DNA from: DATLSM01 sp049585815 | Lineage (GTDB): Bacteria; Actinomycetota; Thermoleophilia; Solirubrobacterales; 70-9 | Direction of reading: 5' to 3' | DNA: 64,000 bases | Assembly: GCA_049585815.1 (NCBI GenBank) | Contig: JBAVAR010000138.1 | Location: 1 to 64,000 of the forward strand | Shown: one piece after another, positions 44,429 through 53,176 of the stretch | How positions within the stretch are numbered: the first letter of the stretch is position 1 | How the letters are laid out: each line of letters begins with the position of its first letter | Program-made: the position numbers and the translations under genes | Notes under the pieces: generated by a model | Databases searched by the model: none | Told to the model about the DNA's origin: nothing | The model's input: only the letters and a program-made list of their open reading frames with translations

Positions 44429-47053
44429 CTAGTCGGCCACCCTCCGGATCGCCCTCTGGGCTGCGGCGAGCGCCTCATCGAGCTTTGCCGGGTCCCTGCC
44501 GCCCGCTTGGGCCATGTCATCCCGCCCGCCGCCTCCCCCGCCGACGATCGGCGCAGCCTCACGGACGATCTCGGCGGCGGAGAGGCCGGCCTCAACCGCC
44601 CCCTTCGAGAGCAAGACGACGAGGCCCACCCGCTCTCCCTCGGCTCCTCCGAGGACGAGCGCGGAGCCCGGACCGAGCTTCGATTGAATCCGGTTGGCCA
44701 GCTCGAGCAGCTGCTTTTGGTCGGCAAGCGGCGTGCGAGCGCTAAGCAGCTTAAGGCCGCCGGCCGGCACCGCCTCGGCGGCGAGGCGATCGGCCTCCTC
44801 GGTGAGCAACTGCTTGCCGGCCTGTTGCTCCCCCCGGTCCGCCTCGCGCAGCCGCTCCGCCGCTCGCTGGGCGCCGACCAGCGGGTCGTGGCCAGAGCCC
44901 AACAACTCGCCCACCTCGCCCAATTCGGCCTCGCGCCCTCGGAACCAATCGATCGCCGCCGGCCCGCTGATCGCCTCGATTCGGCGCACGTTGGCGGCGC
45001 TCGACCCCTCCGAGGCGATCTTGAAGATCCCAACCTCTGCCGTGTTGGCAACGTGGGTGCCGCCGCAGAGCTCGCGCGAGACTTCACCAACTTCGACCAC
45101 CCGCACCCACTCGCCGTATTTCTCGCCGAAAAGCGCCATCGCGCCGAGGCGCTCCGCCTCGGCGCGCGCCATATTCAGCCAGCGCACCGGTTTGCTGGCC
45201 TTCACCCACTCGTTGACCCGGACCTCGACGTCGCGGACCTCTTCGGGGCTGAGGGCCTGGCCATGGGTGAAGTCGAAGCGGAGCTTGTCGGGGCGAACAG
45301 CAGAACCCGCCTGGCGGACGTGCCTGCCCAGCCGCTCGCGCAGCGCTGCGTGCAGGAGGTGGGTCGCAGTGTGATTGCGCATCGTCGCGTGACGGGTTTC
45401 GCGATCAACCTCTGCCTCCACCGCCACACCGGCCTGAACCGCGCCGTCGGAAGAATCGACCTCAAGCGCCTGATCCTCGCCCACCCGGTACACATCGAGC
45501 ACCCGAGCCTCTCCCCCGCTCCAGCGCAGAACACCCGAGTCGGCGACCTGGCCGCCGCCCTCAGCGTAGAAGGGGCTCTGCTCCAGCTTGACGAGCACCC
45601 GGCCCCCGTCTGCCGAGACCGCGGCGAGCCCGGTGGTCGTTCGCAGCGTCTCGTAGCCGACGAAACTGGTCGGCGGTGCCGCGGCGGCGAAGGCGATCAC
45701 CCGCTCGTGGTGGTCCTCGGAACCATGCGCCGTTGCGGCCCCCGTGCGGGCCCGCTGGCGCTGCTCTTCCATCAACTCCTCGAAGCCCTCGTCATCAACC
45801 GCGAGGCCGCGCTCGGCGAGCAGCTCCTTGGTCAGGTCATAGGGAAAGCCGTAGGTGTCGTGAAGCTTGAAGGCGTCGGCGGCGTCGATCCAGGAGGTGC
45901 TGGCCTCCTCCGCCTCGGCGATCAGCCGCTCGAGCAGCTCCGTGCCCCGCTCGAGGGTGGCGCCGAAGCTCTTCTCCTCATCGTCGACCCAGCGCCCGAT
46001 CGCCTCCGCCTCAGCGATGAGCTCGGGGTAGGTCTCCCCCATCTGCTCGATCGTGCGCTCGGCGAAGCGGGCAAGCCAAGGGGATTGGAGGCCGAGGGTG
46101 CGACCCTGCTGGATCGCCCTCCGCATGATCCGGCGCAAGATGTAGCCACGGTCCTCGTTGGAGGGGACCACGCCGTCGGCGATTAGGAAGGCAGCACCAC
46201 GTGAGTGGTCGGCGAGGATCCGCATCGCACGGGTCACCGCTCCCCCCTCTCCGTAGCGGTGCCCAGACAACTCCTCGGCGAGGTCGACCAGCGGCTGCAG
46301 CAAATCGGTCTCAAAGACCGAGGGGACACCCTGAAGGATCGCCGCCATCCGGTCGAGCCCCATGCCGGTGTCGATGTTGCGCATCGGCAGCTCTGAAAGG
46401 CTGCCGTCCTCGGCGAGCTCGTATGACATGAAAACGTGGTTCCAGAACTCGAGGAAGCGATCGCTGTCATCGCCGGGGCGCTCGCCATCAGCACCGTAGG
46501 CCGCGCCCCGATCGAGGTAGAGCTCCGAGCAGGGACCGCAGGGACCGACCGGCCCCGCCTGCCAGAAGTTGTCGGCGCGACCGAGGCGGACGATTCGCTC
46601 GTCGGGCAATCCAACCTCACGCCAGATCCGGATCGCCGCCTCATCTGGGCCGAGTCCGAGCTCCTCATCACCGCCAAAGACGGTTACCCAAATCCGCTCG
46701 GGGTCCATACCGAAACCCTGCGTCGAGAGCTCCCAGCCCCAGGGAATCGACTCGGCCTTGAAATAGTCACCGAAGCTCCAATTCCCGAGCATCTCGAAGA
46801 AGGTGAGGTGGCGGGCGGTCTTGCCCACCTCCTCGATGTCCGTCGTCCGGAAGCATTTCTGAACATCGGTCAGCCGACGTGCGGGCGGCTCCTCGCGGCC
46901 GAGAAAATAAGGCTTGAAGGGCTGCATTCCGGCGGTTGTCAGCAGCACCGAGGGGTCGTGTGAGGAAGGCACCAGAGAGGCCGAGGGCACGATCTTGTGC
47001 CCCCGCTGCTCAAAGAAGGCGAGGTAGGTGTCGCGTATCTCCTTGGCCTTCAT
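44429..47053 (-). CDS. alaS: Alanyl-tRNA synthetase
   Basis: An 874-residue class II synthetase: catalytic core (IRDTYLAFFEQRGHKIVPSA; TAGMQPFKPYFLGREEPPAR), editing domain with HNHTATHLLHAALRERLGRH-type zinc motif (seen as RNHTATHLLHAALRERLGRH) and ELCGGTHVANTAEVGIFKIA, and a C-terminal DHHA1 region (LVVLLSKGAVEAGLSAAEIV; GGGGGGRDDMAQAGGRDPAK). Length and domain order are normal. A 612-codon plus-strand frame on the opposite strand is a shadow. Confidence 0.98.
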   Translation of the reverse strand: MKAKEIRDTYLAFFEQRGHKIVPSASLVPSSHDPSVLLTTAGMQPFKPYFLGREEPPARRLTDVQKCFRTTDIEEVGKTARHLTFFEMLGNWSFGDYFKAESIPWGWELSTQGFGMDPERIWVTVFGGDEELGLGPDEAAIRIWREVGLPDERIVRLGRADNFWQAGPVGPCGPCSELYLDRGAAYGADGERPGDDSDRFLEFWNHVFMSYELAEDGSLSELPMRNIDTGMGLDRMAAILQGVPSVFETDLLQPLVDLAEELSGHRYGEGGAVTRAMRILADHSRGAAFLIADGVVPSNEDRGYILRRIMRRAIQQGRTLGLQSPWLARFAERTIEQMGETYPELIAEAEAIGRWVDDEEKSFGATLERGTELLERLIAEAEEASTSWIDAADAFKLHDTYGFPYDLTKELLAERGLAVDDEGFEELMEEQRQRARTGAATAHGSEDHHERVIAFAAAAPPTSFVGYETLRTTTGLAAVSADGGRVLVKLEQSPFYAEGGGQVADSGVLRWSGGEARVLDVYRVGEDQALEVDSSDGAVQAGVAVEAEVDRETRHATMRNHTATHLLHAALRERLGRHVRQAGSAVRPDKLRFDFTHGQALSPEEVRDVEVRVNEWVKASKPVRWLNMARAEAERLGAMALFGEKYGEWVRVVEVGEVSRELCGGTHVANTAEVGIFKIASEGSSAANVRRIEAISGPAAIDWFRGREAELGEVGELLGSGHDPLVGAQRAAERLREADRGEQQAGKQLLTEEADRLAAEAVPAGGLKLLSARTPLADQKQLLELANRIQSKLGPGSALVLGGAEGERVGLVVLLSKGAVEAGLSAAEIVREAAPIVGGGGGGRDDMAQAGGRDPAKLDEALAAAQRAIRRVAD

Positions 47054-47112
47054 GCCGCGCCGCAGCCTACCTTCGGGGCAAACCGGCCGCCGTGGGCCTA
47101 GTTGGGGGAGAT

Positions 47113-48576
47113 TCAGTGGCTCCCTTCGGGCACCTCGGCGGCAATCGTCCCGTGGCCGACGATCGAGTTCCCGGCGAGCAGAACCGCCGTCTGCCCCGGG
47201 GAGGCGCCGGCGAAAGATTCAGACAGCTCCAAGTCCAGGGTGGGATGAGGCCCCGTCGCTGCTGAGCGCACCGCCACCGGCAGCGGGCGGGTGTGGTAGC
47301 GGAGCTTGACCGCGTCGACGCTGGCGCCGTCACGGTGCAGCACCGCGTCGCGGAGGCGCACACTGCGAGTCTCAAGCTCCCCACGAGTGCCGACGGTGAC
47401 CGTGTTTGCCCTCGCGTCGGTGGCGAGAACGTAAAGCGGATCCGGGGCGGAAACGCGGATCCCGCGTCGCTGGCCGACGGTGAACTGGTGATGGCCGGAG
47501 TGGCGTCCGATCTCCTGTCCTTCTCGGTCCACCAGGGCACCCTCGCGCTCGCCCAAGCCGCCATGACGGCGCAGGAATCCACGCTTTCCCTGGCCGGCAA
47601 GAAAGCAGAGATCCTGGCTCTCGGGCTTTTGGGCGACGGCAAGGCCGTGGCGGGCGGCGATCTCGCGCACCTCGGGCTTGGTCAGCTCGGTGAGGGGGAA
47701 ACGCAGTCGCCCCAGCAGGTTGGGGGGCAAAGCCGCCAGCATGTAGCTCTGGTCCTTGGCCGAATCGAGCGCCGCGGCGAGCAGCGGCCCGTCGCCGTCC
47801 TCGACGATGCGCGCGTAATGGCCGGTGGCTAGGTGGGAGGCACCGAGCCTGCCCGCGAGGTCGACCATCGCCGCGATCCGCACCTCGCCATTGCAGAGGA
47901 TGCAGGGATTTGGGGTGCGACCGGCCGCATGGCCGGAGATAAACTCGGCCACGACGCGGCGGCGGAACTCCTCCTCAAGGTCGAGGGTGAAGTGAGGGAT
48001 GTCGAGTGAATGCGCCAGTTGGCGGGCACCGAGCACCGCCTCCGGCGAACAGCAGGCCTTGGCGCCATCGGTCTCCCGGTCTGCCCAGAGCTTCACCGTT
48101 ACGCCGACAACCTCCACCCCACTCTCGCGCTCCAGCAGGGCAGCGACGGCGCTATCGACCCCTCCGGACATCGCGACGAGAACCCGGCGGCGGTCGGGAT
48201 CTGCCAGGAGCTCCCCAGAAGCGGCGGTGCTCGCCAGCGCTCGGTGAAGGGCGTCGGCCGCGAGCTGTGCGGCGTGGCGCTTGGCCGGAGCCAGGCCACC
48301 GATCGCGGCATCAACCTCTTCGACCCCGACCCGGGCGGCGTACAGGACGCTCTCGCCGCAAATCAGGTCGACGGTAGCTGCGGTCGCCGCCCGCGTCGCT
48401 CCACAACCCTCCGCCTCGAAGCTCGCCTCGGCCACGACTCCACCCTCAACTACCAGCGATAGCCGCGCCAGGTCGCCGCACGCCGCTCCCCCCGCGGCCC
48501 CGGTGAAGGCGCCGTCGGGTACCGGCCCCTGCCGGCTTCGGTCGCTCAGGTACTGCTCAAACAGCTCACGGCTCAT
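47113..48576 (-). CDS. mnmA: IscU-like domain fused to tRNA 2-thiouridylase MnmA (CXXC type)
   Basis: A 487-residue fusion. Residues ~1-115 resemble an IscU/NifU scaffold: AACGDLARLSLVVEGG (C33, D35), FEAEGCGATRAATAATVDLI (C58) and APAKRHAAQLAADALHRAL, where the third ligand Cys is Ala102. Residues ~130-487 are MnmA: PP-loop AMSGGVDSAVAALL (137-142), PNPCILCNGEVR with C225/C228, and SQDLCFLAGQGKRGFL with C324. MnmA thiolates U34 of tRNA-Lys/Glu/Gln. E. coli MnmA has DxxC here; the CXXC plus a distal Cys pattern is that of Fe-S-dependent thiolases. ATG 48576 gives MSRELFEQYL, a normal IscU start. Confidence 0.9.
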   Translation of the reverse strand: MSRELFEQYLSDRSRQGPVPDGAFTGAAGGAACGDLARLSLVVEGGVVAEASFEAEGCGATRAATAATVDLICGESVLYAARVGVEEVDAAIGGLAPAKRHAAQLAADALHRALASTAASGELLADPDRRRVLVAMSGGVDSAVAALLERESGVEVVGVTVKLWADRETDGAKACCSPEAVLGARQLAHSLDIPHFTLDLEEEFRRRVVAEFISGHAAGRTPNPCILCNGEVRIAAMVDLAGRLGASHLATGHYARIVEDGDGPLLAAALDSAKDQSYMLAALPPNLLGRLRFPLTELTKPEVREIAARHGLAVAQKPESQDLCFLAGQGKRGFLRRHGGLGEREGALVDREGQEIGRHSGHHQFTVGQRRGIRVSAPDPLYVLATDARANTVTVGTRGELETRSVRLRDAVLHRDGASVDAVKLRYHTRPLPVAVRSAATGPHPTLDLELSESFAGASPGQTAVLLAGNSIVGHGTIAAEVPEGSH

Positions 48577-48794
48577 CGCACACAGGGTAGAGCGCAAACG
48601 AGGCTCCAACCCGCCGTCGCCGCCTCTGGCTTTGATCCCTTCAAGTGAAGGTGGGTGCCTGCCTCCCGCCTGAAGCGGAGGGAGGACATTGGCTCCCGCG
48701 CCGTTTGTGTTGGGTCAAACGGTGAGACGGCTCTCGCACGGGCTCGAGCCTCGGGCGCAAACCGTAGCACTGCTCGGCGACCCCGGTCCCGACT
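48577..48794 (-). other. 218-bp structured intergenic region upstream of mnmA (candidate ncRNA or leader)
   Basis: On the minus strand this holds several hairpins in a row: GGCTCGAGCC (palindrome), CGTTTG...CAAACG (48703-48720), CCTCCC...GGGAGG (about 48661-48685) and CCTTCA/TGAAGG. No ORF fits. It lies between the aspS cluster and mnmA; 6S RNA genes lie next to aspS in some Firmicutes, but the typical long interrupted 6S hairpin was not demonstrated. A cis-acting leader of mnmA is equally possible. Confidence 0.35.
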
Positions 48795-49079
48795 TCAGTC
48801 CAGGTTGGAGAGCAGCAGCTCGGCCTCACTCCAGCGATCTGGGGGAACCCGCAGAGCGATGTCACCACGACCGAATCGGTCGAGCGGCCAGTCGGCCGTG
48901 AGGACCGCCTCGATCCTTGCCTCGACCAGCGCCTGGTGCCAGGCGCGCGCCGTTCGCACGTCGCCAAAATCCCGCACGACCTCCCAACCATCGAAGGTGG
49001 GGTCATCGACGTGGACCGGCGTCTGGCCGGGCCCCGGGGAGGAGCGCCAGGACCGCGGAAGCCAGTCGCGCAACGACAC
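48795..49079 (-). CDS. DUF2007-like small protein
   Basis: A 94-residue protein starting at GTG 49079, immediately after the aspS stop. After a short Trp/Arg/Pro-rich leader, the core GWEVVRDFGDVRTARAWHQA leads to LVEARIEAVLTADW and RVPPDRWSEAELLLSNLD. This is the ferredoxin-like pattern of DUF2007 ('putative signal transducing protein'): a strand, a helix with AxxLxxxGIEA, a variable loop and a final V-x-x-xxxxxAxxLL. Function unknown. The tight spacing suggests co-expression with aspS. Confidence 0.65.
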   Translation of the reverse strand: MSLRDWLPRSWRSSPGPGQTPVHVDDPTFDGWEVVRDFGDVRTARAWHQALVEARIEAVLTADWPLDRFGRGDIALRVPPDRWSEAELLLSNLD

Positions 49080-49080
49080 G

Positions 49081-50889
49081 TCAGTGTCCCGCCGGGCCGC
49101 GCTTGTGGACCGCAATCCCCAATTCCTTGAGCTGGATTTCCTCGACCGCCGCCGGAGCACCGGTCAGCAGGTCAAGACCCGAGGCAGTCTTGGGGAAGGC
49201 GATGGTGTCGCGGATCGTCTCAGCACCGCTCAGGCGTTGGACGAGGCGGTCGATGCCGTAAGCGATTCCTCCGTGAGGCGGAGCACCGTATTGCAGCGCC
49301 TCGAGCAGGAAGCCGAAGCGCGCCTCGGCTGTCTGGGCATCGATCCCCAGCGCACTGAAAACCGCCTCTTGGACATCAGCCCGATTGATCCGGATCGAGC
49401 CGCCTCCCAACTCCTGCCCGTTCCAGACAATGTCGTAGGCGAGAGCCCGTGCGGCACCGGGATCTTCAGGGTCAAACTCGCCGGCCGGCGCGGTGAACGG
49501 GTGGTGCAATGAATCCCAGCGCCCCTCTGTCTCATTCCACTCCATCAACGGCCACTCGACTATCCAGACGAGCTCGTCGGCGTCCTCCGGAATCAGATCG
49601 AAGCGCTCAGCCAGCTCGAGCCGCAGTTGCCCCAGCACAGCATCGGTGACGGGGCGCTCGTCGGCAACTAGCAGAAGCAGATCGCCCTCCTCGGCGCCAA
49701 GTTTTGTGTTGAGGTCACGCAACTCTCCCGTCGAGAGGAACTTGGCGGTGGGCGAGCGCCAGCCGTCACCCTCACAGAACGCCCAGACCAGCCCTTTCGC
49801 CCCCAGATCCTGGGCGCGCGAGATGAGAGCGTCCAACTCAGAGCGGGGAATCTCGCGGCGGCCGGCGTTGAGCCCTCGCACCGCACCACCCGCCTCCAAG
49901 ACCGAGCGAAATACCTTGAACTCCGTCTCGCGCAGGACGTCGCCGAGCTCGACCAGCTCCAATCCGAAGCGCAGGTCGGGGCGATCGGTGCCAAAGCGGC
50001 CCATCGCCTCGGCGTAAGACATGCGGCGCATCGGCAGTGCCACCTCGGGACCGCCGGTGCGCTCAAACAGGTGAGCAAGGAGGCGTTCGTTGAGATCGAT
50101 CAGGTCCTCGCCATCTACAAATGACATCTCGAGGTCCAGCTGGGTGAACTCCGGCTGGCGGTCGGCCCTGGTCGCCTCGTCGCGAAAGCAGCGGGCGATC
50201 TGGTAATAGCGCTCGAATCCAGCCACCATCAGCAGCTGCTTGAAAAGCTGCGGGGATTGCGGCAGCGCGTAGAAGGAGCCCGCCTGCAGGCGGCTGGGCA
50301 CGAGGAAGTCGCGGGCACCCTCCGGCGTGGAGCGGGTGAGAACGGGCGTCTCGAGGTCGACGAAACCCTCGCCGTCGAGGAATTCGCGGATCGCAGCCGT
50401 CACCCGGTGGCGCAGCATCAGGGCGTCGCGCATCTGCTCACGGCGGAGGTCGAGGTATCGGTAGCGCAGGCGGGTGTCCTCGCCCACCTCACCCGAAAAG
50501 CCCTCGATCTGGAAGGGAGGGGTCTCCGAATCGGCCAACAATTCGGCGCCGATCACCTTGAGCTCGACCTGCCCGGTTGCCAGCTCGGGGTTGACCGTCT
50601 CCGGCGAGCGACGGACCACCGTTCCAACCGCCGACACCACGTCCTCAGCCCGCAGCCCGTGAGCCAGCTCGAAGGCCTCTGCGGAGGCTTCCGGATGGAA
50701 TACGAGTTGGACGATTCCGGTTCTATCGCGGAGGTCGATAAAGATCAGGCCGCCGTGGTCGCGGCGGCGATTCACCCAGCCGGCGACGCGTGCCTCAGAG
50801 TCGACCCGGTCGCCCAGCAGCTGGCCGCACCAACTGTCGCGGTAGCGGTTCGCGCGAAGCGCCGGCGCCGTGCCCGGAGGGCAGCTCAC
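49081..50889 (-). CDS. aspS: Aspartyl-tRNA synthetase
   Basis: A 602-residue class IIb synthetase. The OB-fold anticodon domain has SEARVAGWVNRRRDHGGLIF IDLRD-type residues; motif 2 is in FERYYQIARCFRDEATRADR, with PEFTQLDLEMSFVD. A bacterial GAD insert follows, and motif 3 is ALQYGAPPHGGIAYGIDRLV. Length matches bacterial enzymes. GTG 50889 overlaps the hisS stop by 4 bp. Confidence 0.97.
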   Translation of the reverse strand: MSCPPGTAPALRANRYRDSWCGQLLGDRVDSEARVAGWVNRRRDHGGLIFIDLRDRTGIVQLVFHPEASAEAFELAHGLRAEDVVSAVGTVVRRSPETVNPELATGQVELKVIGAELLADSETPPFQIEGFSGEVGEDTRLRYRYLDLRREQMRDALMLRHRVTAAIREFLDGEGFVDLETPVLTRSTPEGARDFLVPSRLQAGSFYALPQSPQLFKQLLMVAGFERYYQIARCFRDEATRADRQPEFTQLDLEMSFVDGEDLIDLNERLLAHLFERTGGPEVALPMRRMSYAEAMGRFGTDRPDLRFGLELVELGDVLRETEFKVFRSVLEAGGAVRGLNAGRREIPRSELDALISRAQDLGAKGLVWAFCEGDGWRSPTAKFLSTGELRDLNTKLGAEEGDLLLLVADERPVTDAVLGQLRLELAERFDLIPEDADELVWIVEWPLMEWNETEGRWDSLHHPFTAPAGEFDPEDPGAARALAYDIVWNGQELGGGSIRINRADVQEAVFSALGIDAQTAEARFGFLLEALQYGAPPHGGIAYGIDRLVQRLSGAETIRDTIAFPKTASGLDLLTGAPAAVEEIQLKELGIAVHKRGPAGH

Positions 50890-52127
50890 GACCGTCCGCC
50901 TAAGTCCTCGATGATCGTGGCACCGTCGGCCGGGCGTTGTTCGCCCGTCTGCATATCGCGCACTTGCATTGCCCGGTCGCCCTCGAGGATGATCACCTTG
51001 CGCGCTCCGATCCGGTCGGCGTGTTTGAGCTGGCCCTTAAGGCTGCGACCGGCGAGGTCGAGCTCGGCCGAGAGACCGGCGTGGCGCAGCTCGGCCGTCA
51101 ACGCCATCGCCTTCCTCCTGTCCCCATCGTCGGCGACCGCGACGAAGGCGTCGCGCTCCGTTCGCACCTCATCCTCCTCCAGCGCCAGCAGAATGCGCTC
51201 GATCCCAGCTGCCCAACCGACCGCCGCCGTGGGCGGTCCGCTGAGCTGCTCGATCAAGCCGTCATAACGGCCACCACCGCCCACCTCTGACTGGGCGCCT
51301 AGCCCTTCGCAGACAAATGAAAATACTGTCCGCGTGTAGTAGTCGAGGCCGCGAACGAGGGTGGGGTCGATCTCGTAGGCGATCCCCGCGGTATCGAGGA
51401 GCGTCTGCACCTCGGCGAAGTGCTCGGCGTCCTCCCCCTCGAGTGCGTCGGTGATTTTGGGTGCGCTCGCCATCACACCACGGGTCCCCTGGTCACCGGA
51501 GTCAAAGGCACGTAGCGGGTTGATCTCGATCCGTTCACGCACGTCCGTGGAGAGATCGGCTTCATGGGCGCGCAAGTGGGACTTCAGCTCCACCAGATAC
51601 TCACGCCTCAGAGAAGGCGAGCCCAGACTTCCGAGCCGCAGCTCGACCCCGGGAACGCCAAGCTCGGCGAGCAGGTCGGCGAGCAGCATGATCACCTCGA
51701 CGTCAGCCAATGGCGAGTCGGTCCCAATGCACTCGGCGCCGAGTTGGTGAAATTGGCGGTAGCGACCTGCCTGCGGGCGCTCATGGCGAAAGAAGGAGCC
51801 GAGGTAAGAGAGCTTCACGGGCTGTGCCAGCTTGTGCAGACCGTGCTCGAGATAGGCACGACAAATCGGCGCGGTGCCCTCAGGGCGCAGGGTGAGGCTA
51901 CGCCCGCCTTTGTCCTCGAAGGTGAACATCTCCTTGCGGACGATGTCAGTAGAGCGACCGACCCCGCGCTCGAACAGCTCGGTGTACTCGAAGGCGGGCG
52001 TTGCGATCGGCCCATAGCCGGCACGGGCGAAGTTCTCGGCAGCAACCCGTTCCACTCGCCGCCGTGCGCCCATCTGCGCGGGCAGCAGGTCGAAGGTTCC
52101 GCGGGGCGCCTGGTACTTGCTGGCCAT
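50886..52127 (-). CDS. hisS: Histidyl-tRNA synthetase
   Basis: A 413-residue class II synthetase: KYQAPRGTFDLLPAQMGARR, motif 2 LSYLGSFFRHERPQAGRYRQ followed by FHQLGAECIG, the HisA motif LVRGLDYYTRTVFSFVCEGL and motif 3 AAVGWAAGIERILLALEEDE. The C-terminal anticodon domain ends VRDMQTGEQRPADGATIIED. The hisS-aspS pair is conserved in many bacteria. Confidence 0.97.
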   Translation of the reverse strand: MASKYQAPRGTFDLLPAQMGARRRVERVAAENFARAGYGPIATPAFEYTELFERGVGRSTDIVRKEMFTFEDKGGRSLTLRPEGTAPICRAYLEHGLHKLAQPVKLSYLGSFFRHERPQAGRYRQFHQLGAECIGTDSPLADVEVIMLLADLLAELGVPGVELRLGSLGSPSLRREYLVELKSHLRAHEADLSTDVRERIEINPLRAFDSGDQGTRGVMASAPKITDALEGEDAEHFAEVQTLLDTAGIAYEIDPTLVRGLDYYTRTVFSFVCEGLGAQSEVGGGGRYDGLIEQLSGPPTAAVGWAAGIERILLALEEDEVRTERDAFVAVADDGDRRKAMALTAELRHAGLSAELDLAGRSLKGQLKHADRIGARKVIILEGDRAMQVRDMQTGEQRPADGATIIEDLGGRS

Positions 52128-52157
52128 GATCGCCGCGACCTTACCTGCGGGGGGCTG

Positions 52158-52802
52158 CTATCGCGCTAGCTCGGCCAGAAATGGGTTCGAGGCACGCTCG
52201 GCGCCCACCGTGGTCACGTCCATGTGGCCGGGATAAACAGCGGTGTGCCCGGAATGGGACTCCGATAGCGAGCGAATCGACTCAAACAACGTCTGCCAAT
52301 CGCCACCGGGCAGGTCCACCCGCCCGACCGAGCCTCGGAAGAGCACGTCGCCGGAGAAAATCGCATCCTCACCCTGCACCGAGTAGGTGACGTGGCCGGG
52401 GCTGTGGCCGGGAGTGAAGATCACTTTCAGGGTCAATCCGGCGAGCGTCAGGGTCTCGCCTCCGTGCACCGGCTCGTCGGCGTCATAGCTCTGATAGGGG
52501 CCAAGTCCCTCAAAGGGAACAAAGGACATGATGTCAGCGAGGACCGGGGCTTCAAGCGCCGGGCAGAAGACGGGTGCGCCGGTCTCCTTGGCAACCGGCG
52601 CTACGGCGCCGATGTGGTCGAAGTGGCAGTGGGTGAGGAGGATCGCCTCGACGGTTACCCCTAGCTCCTCGACCGCGGAAAGAATCCGATCGGGCTCCTC
52701 ACCGGGGTCGATGATCAATGCCTGGCTGGAATCATCGCGCCGCACCAGGAAGCAGTTCTCGGCAATGGGACCGACGGTGAGCATGCGGACGTCGAGGCTC
52801 AC
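52158..52802 (-). CDS. MBL-fold metallohydrolase (glyoxalase II-like)
   Basis: A 214-residue metallo-beta-lactamase-fold hydrolase. The zinc motif HxHxDH is in ILLTHCHFDHIGAVAPVAKE, with TPGHSPGHVTYSV (His), IFSGDVLFRGSVGRVDLPGG (Asp) and VYPGHMDVTTVG (His). The length and the SVGRVDLPG block fit the YcbL-like type II glyoxalase group without the C-terminal glutathione domain. GTG 52802 overlaps the upstream stop by 4 bp. Confidence 0.88.
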   Translation of the reverse strand: MSLDVRMLTVGPIAENCFLVRRDDSSQALIIDPGEEPDRILSAVEELGVTVEAILLTHCHFDHIGAVAPVAKETGAPVFCPALEAPVLADIMSFVPFEGLGPYQSYDADEPVHGGETLTLAGLTLKVIFTPGHSPGHVTYSVQGEDAIFSGDVLFRGSVGRVDLPGGDWQTLFESIRSLSESHSGHTAVYPGHMDVTTVGAERASNPFLAELAR

Positions 52803-53164
52803 TGGCCCCCCCGGGCGCGGATCCGCGCCCGCTCGCGGCGCCGCCACAACGCTATGTCGATGTAGTAGCCGGCTGGGATGTAGAAAACCAGCATGAAGGC
52901 ACCGAGGGCCAGCGCGGCACCGATCGGACGGCTGAAGATCACGAGGAGGAGGACTGCGAAAATCACGGCAGCCCCGGCACCACGGAGCGCGGCCCCGCGC
53001 CAGGTCGGTGGCAGGTCAACCTTGGGACCGGGTTTGCGGGAGGCGCGGGCACGGGCCTTAGCCTCCTCGCGACTGCGGGGACGGGAGGTGCGGCGGCCGG
53101 AGTCGATCCGGCCTCCCTGTGTGCCGCGGTGCTTGCGATGGCGCTTCTTCCTGGTCTGGGCCAT
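52799..53164 (-). CDS. Small basic membrane protein of unknown function
   Basis: A 121-residue protein. The first ~60 residues are very basic and low in complexity (QTRKKRHRKHRGTQGGRIDS). Two adjacent membrane spans follow (RGAGAAVIFAVLLLVIFSRP; ALALGAFMLVFYIPAGYYI), then a basic tail. The charged ends suggest both termini are cytosolic. No family recognised; it is coupled by overlap to the MBL hydrolase gene. Confidence 0.7.
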   Translation of the reverse strand: MAQTRKKRHRKHRGTQGGRIDSGRRTSRPRSREEAKARARASRKPGPKVDLPPTWRGAALRGAGAAVIFAVLLLVIFSRPIGAALALGAFMLVFYIPAGYYIDIALWRRRERARIRARGGQ

Positions 53165-53176
53165 TGGCAATTGAAT

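Noticed and set aside
44348..46186. 612-codon plus-strand frame opposite alaS
   Set aside because: It is the mirror of a strongly supported alaS gene, has no family motifs, and such long antisense frames are normal in GC-rich codon-biased DNA.
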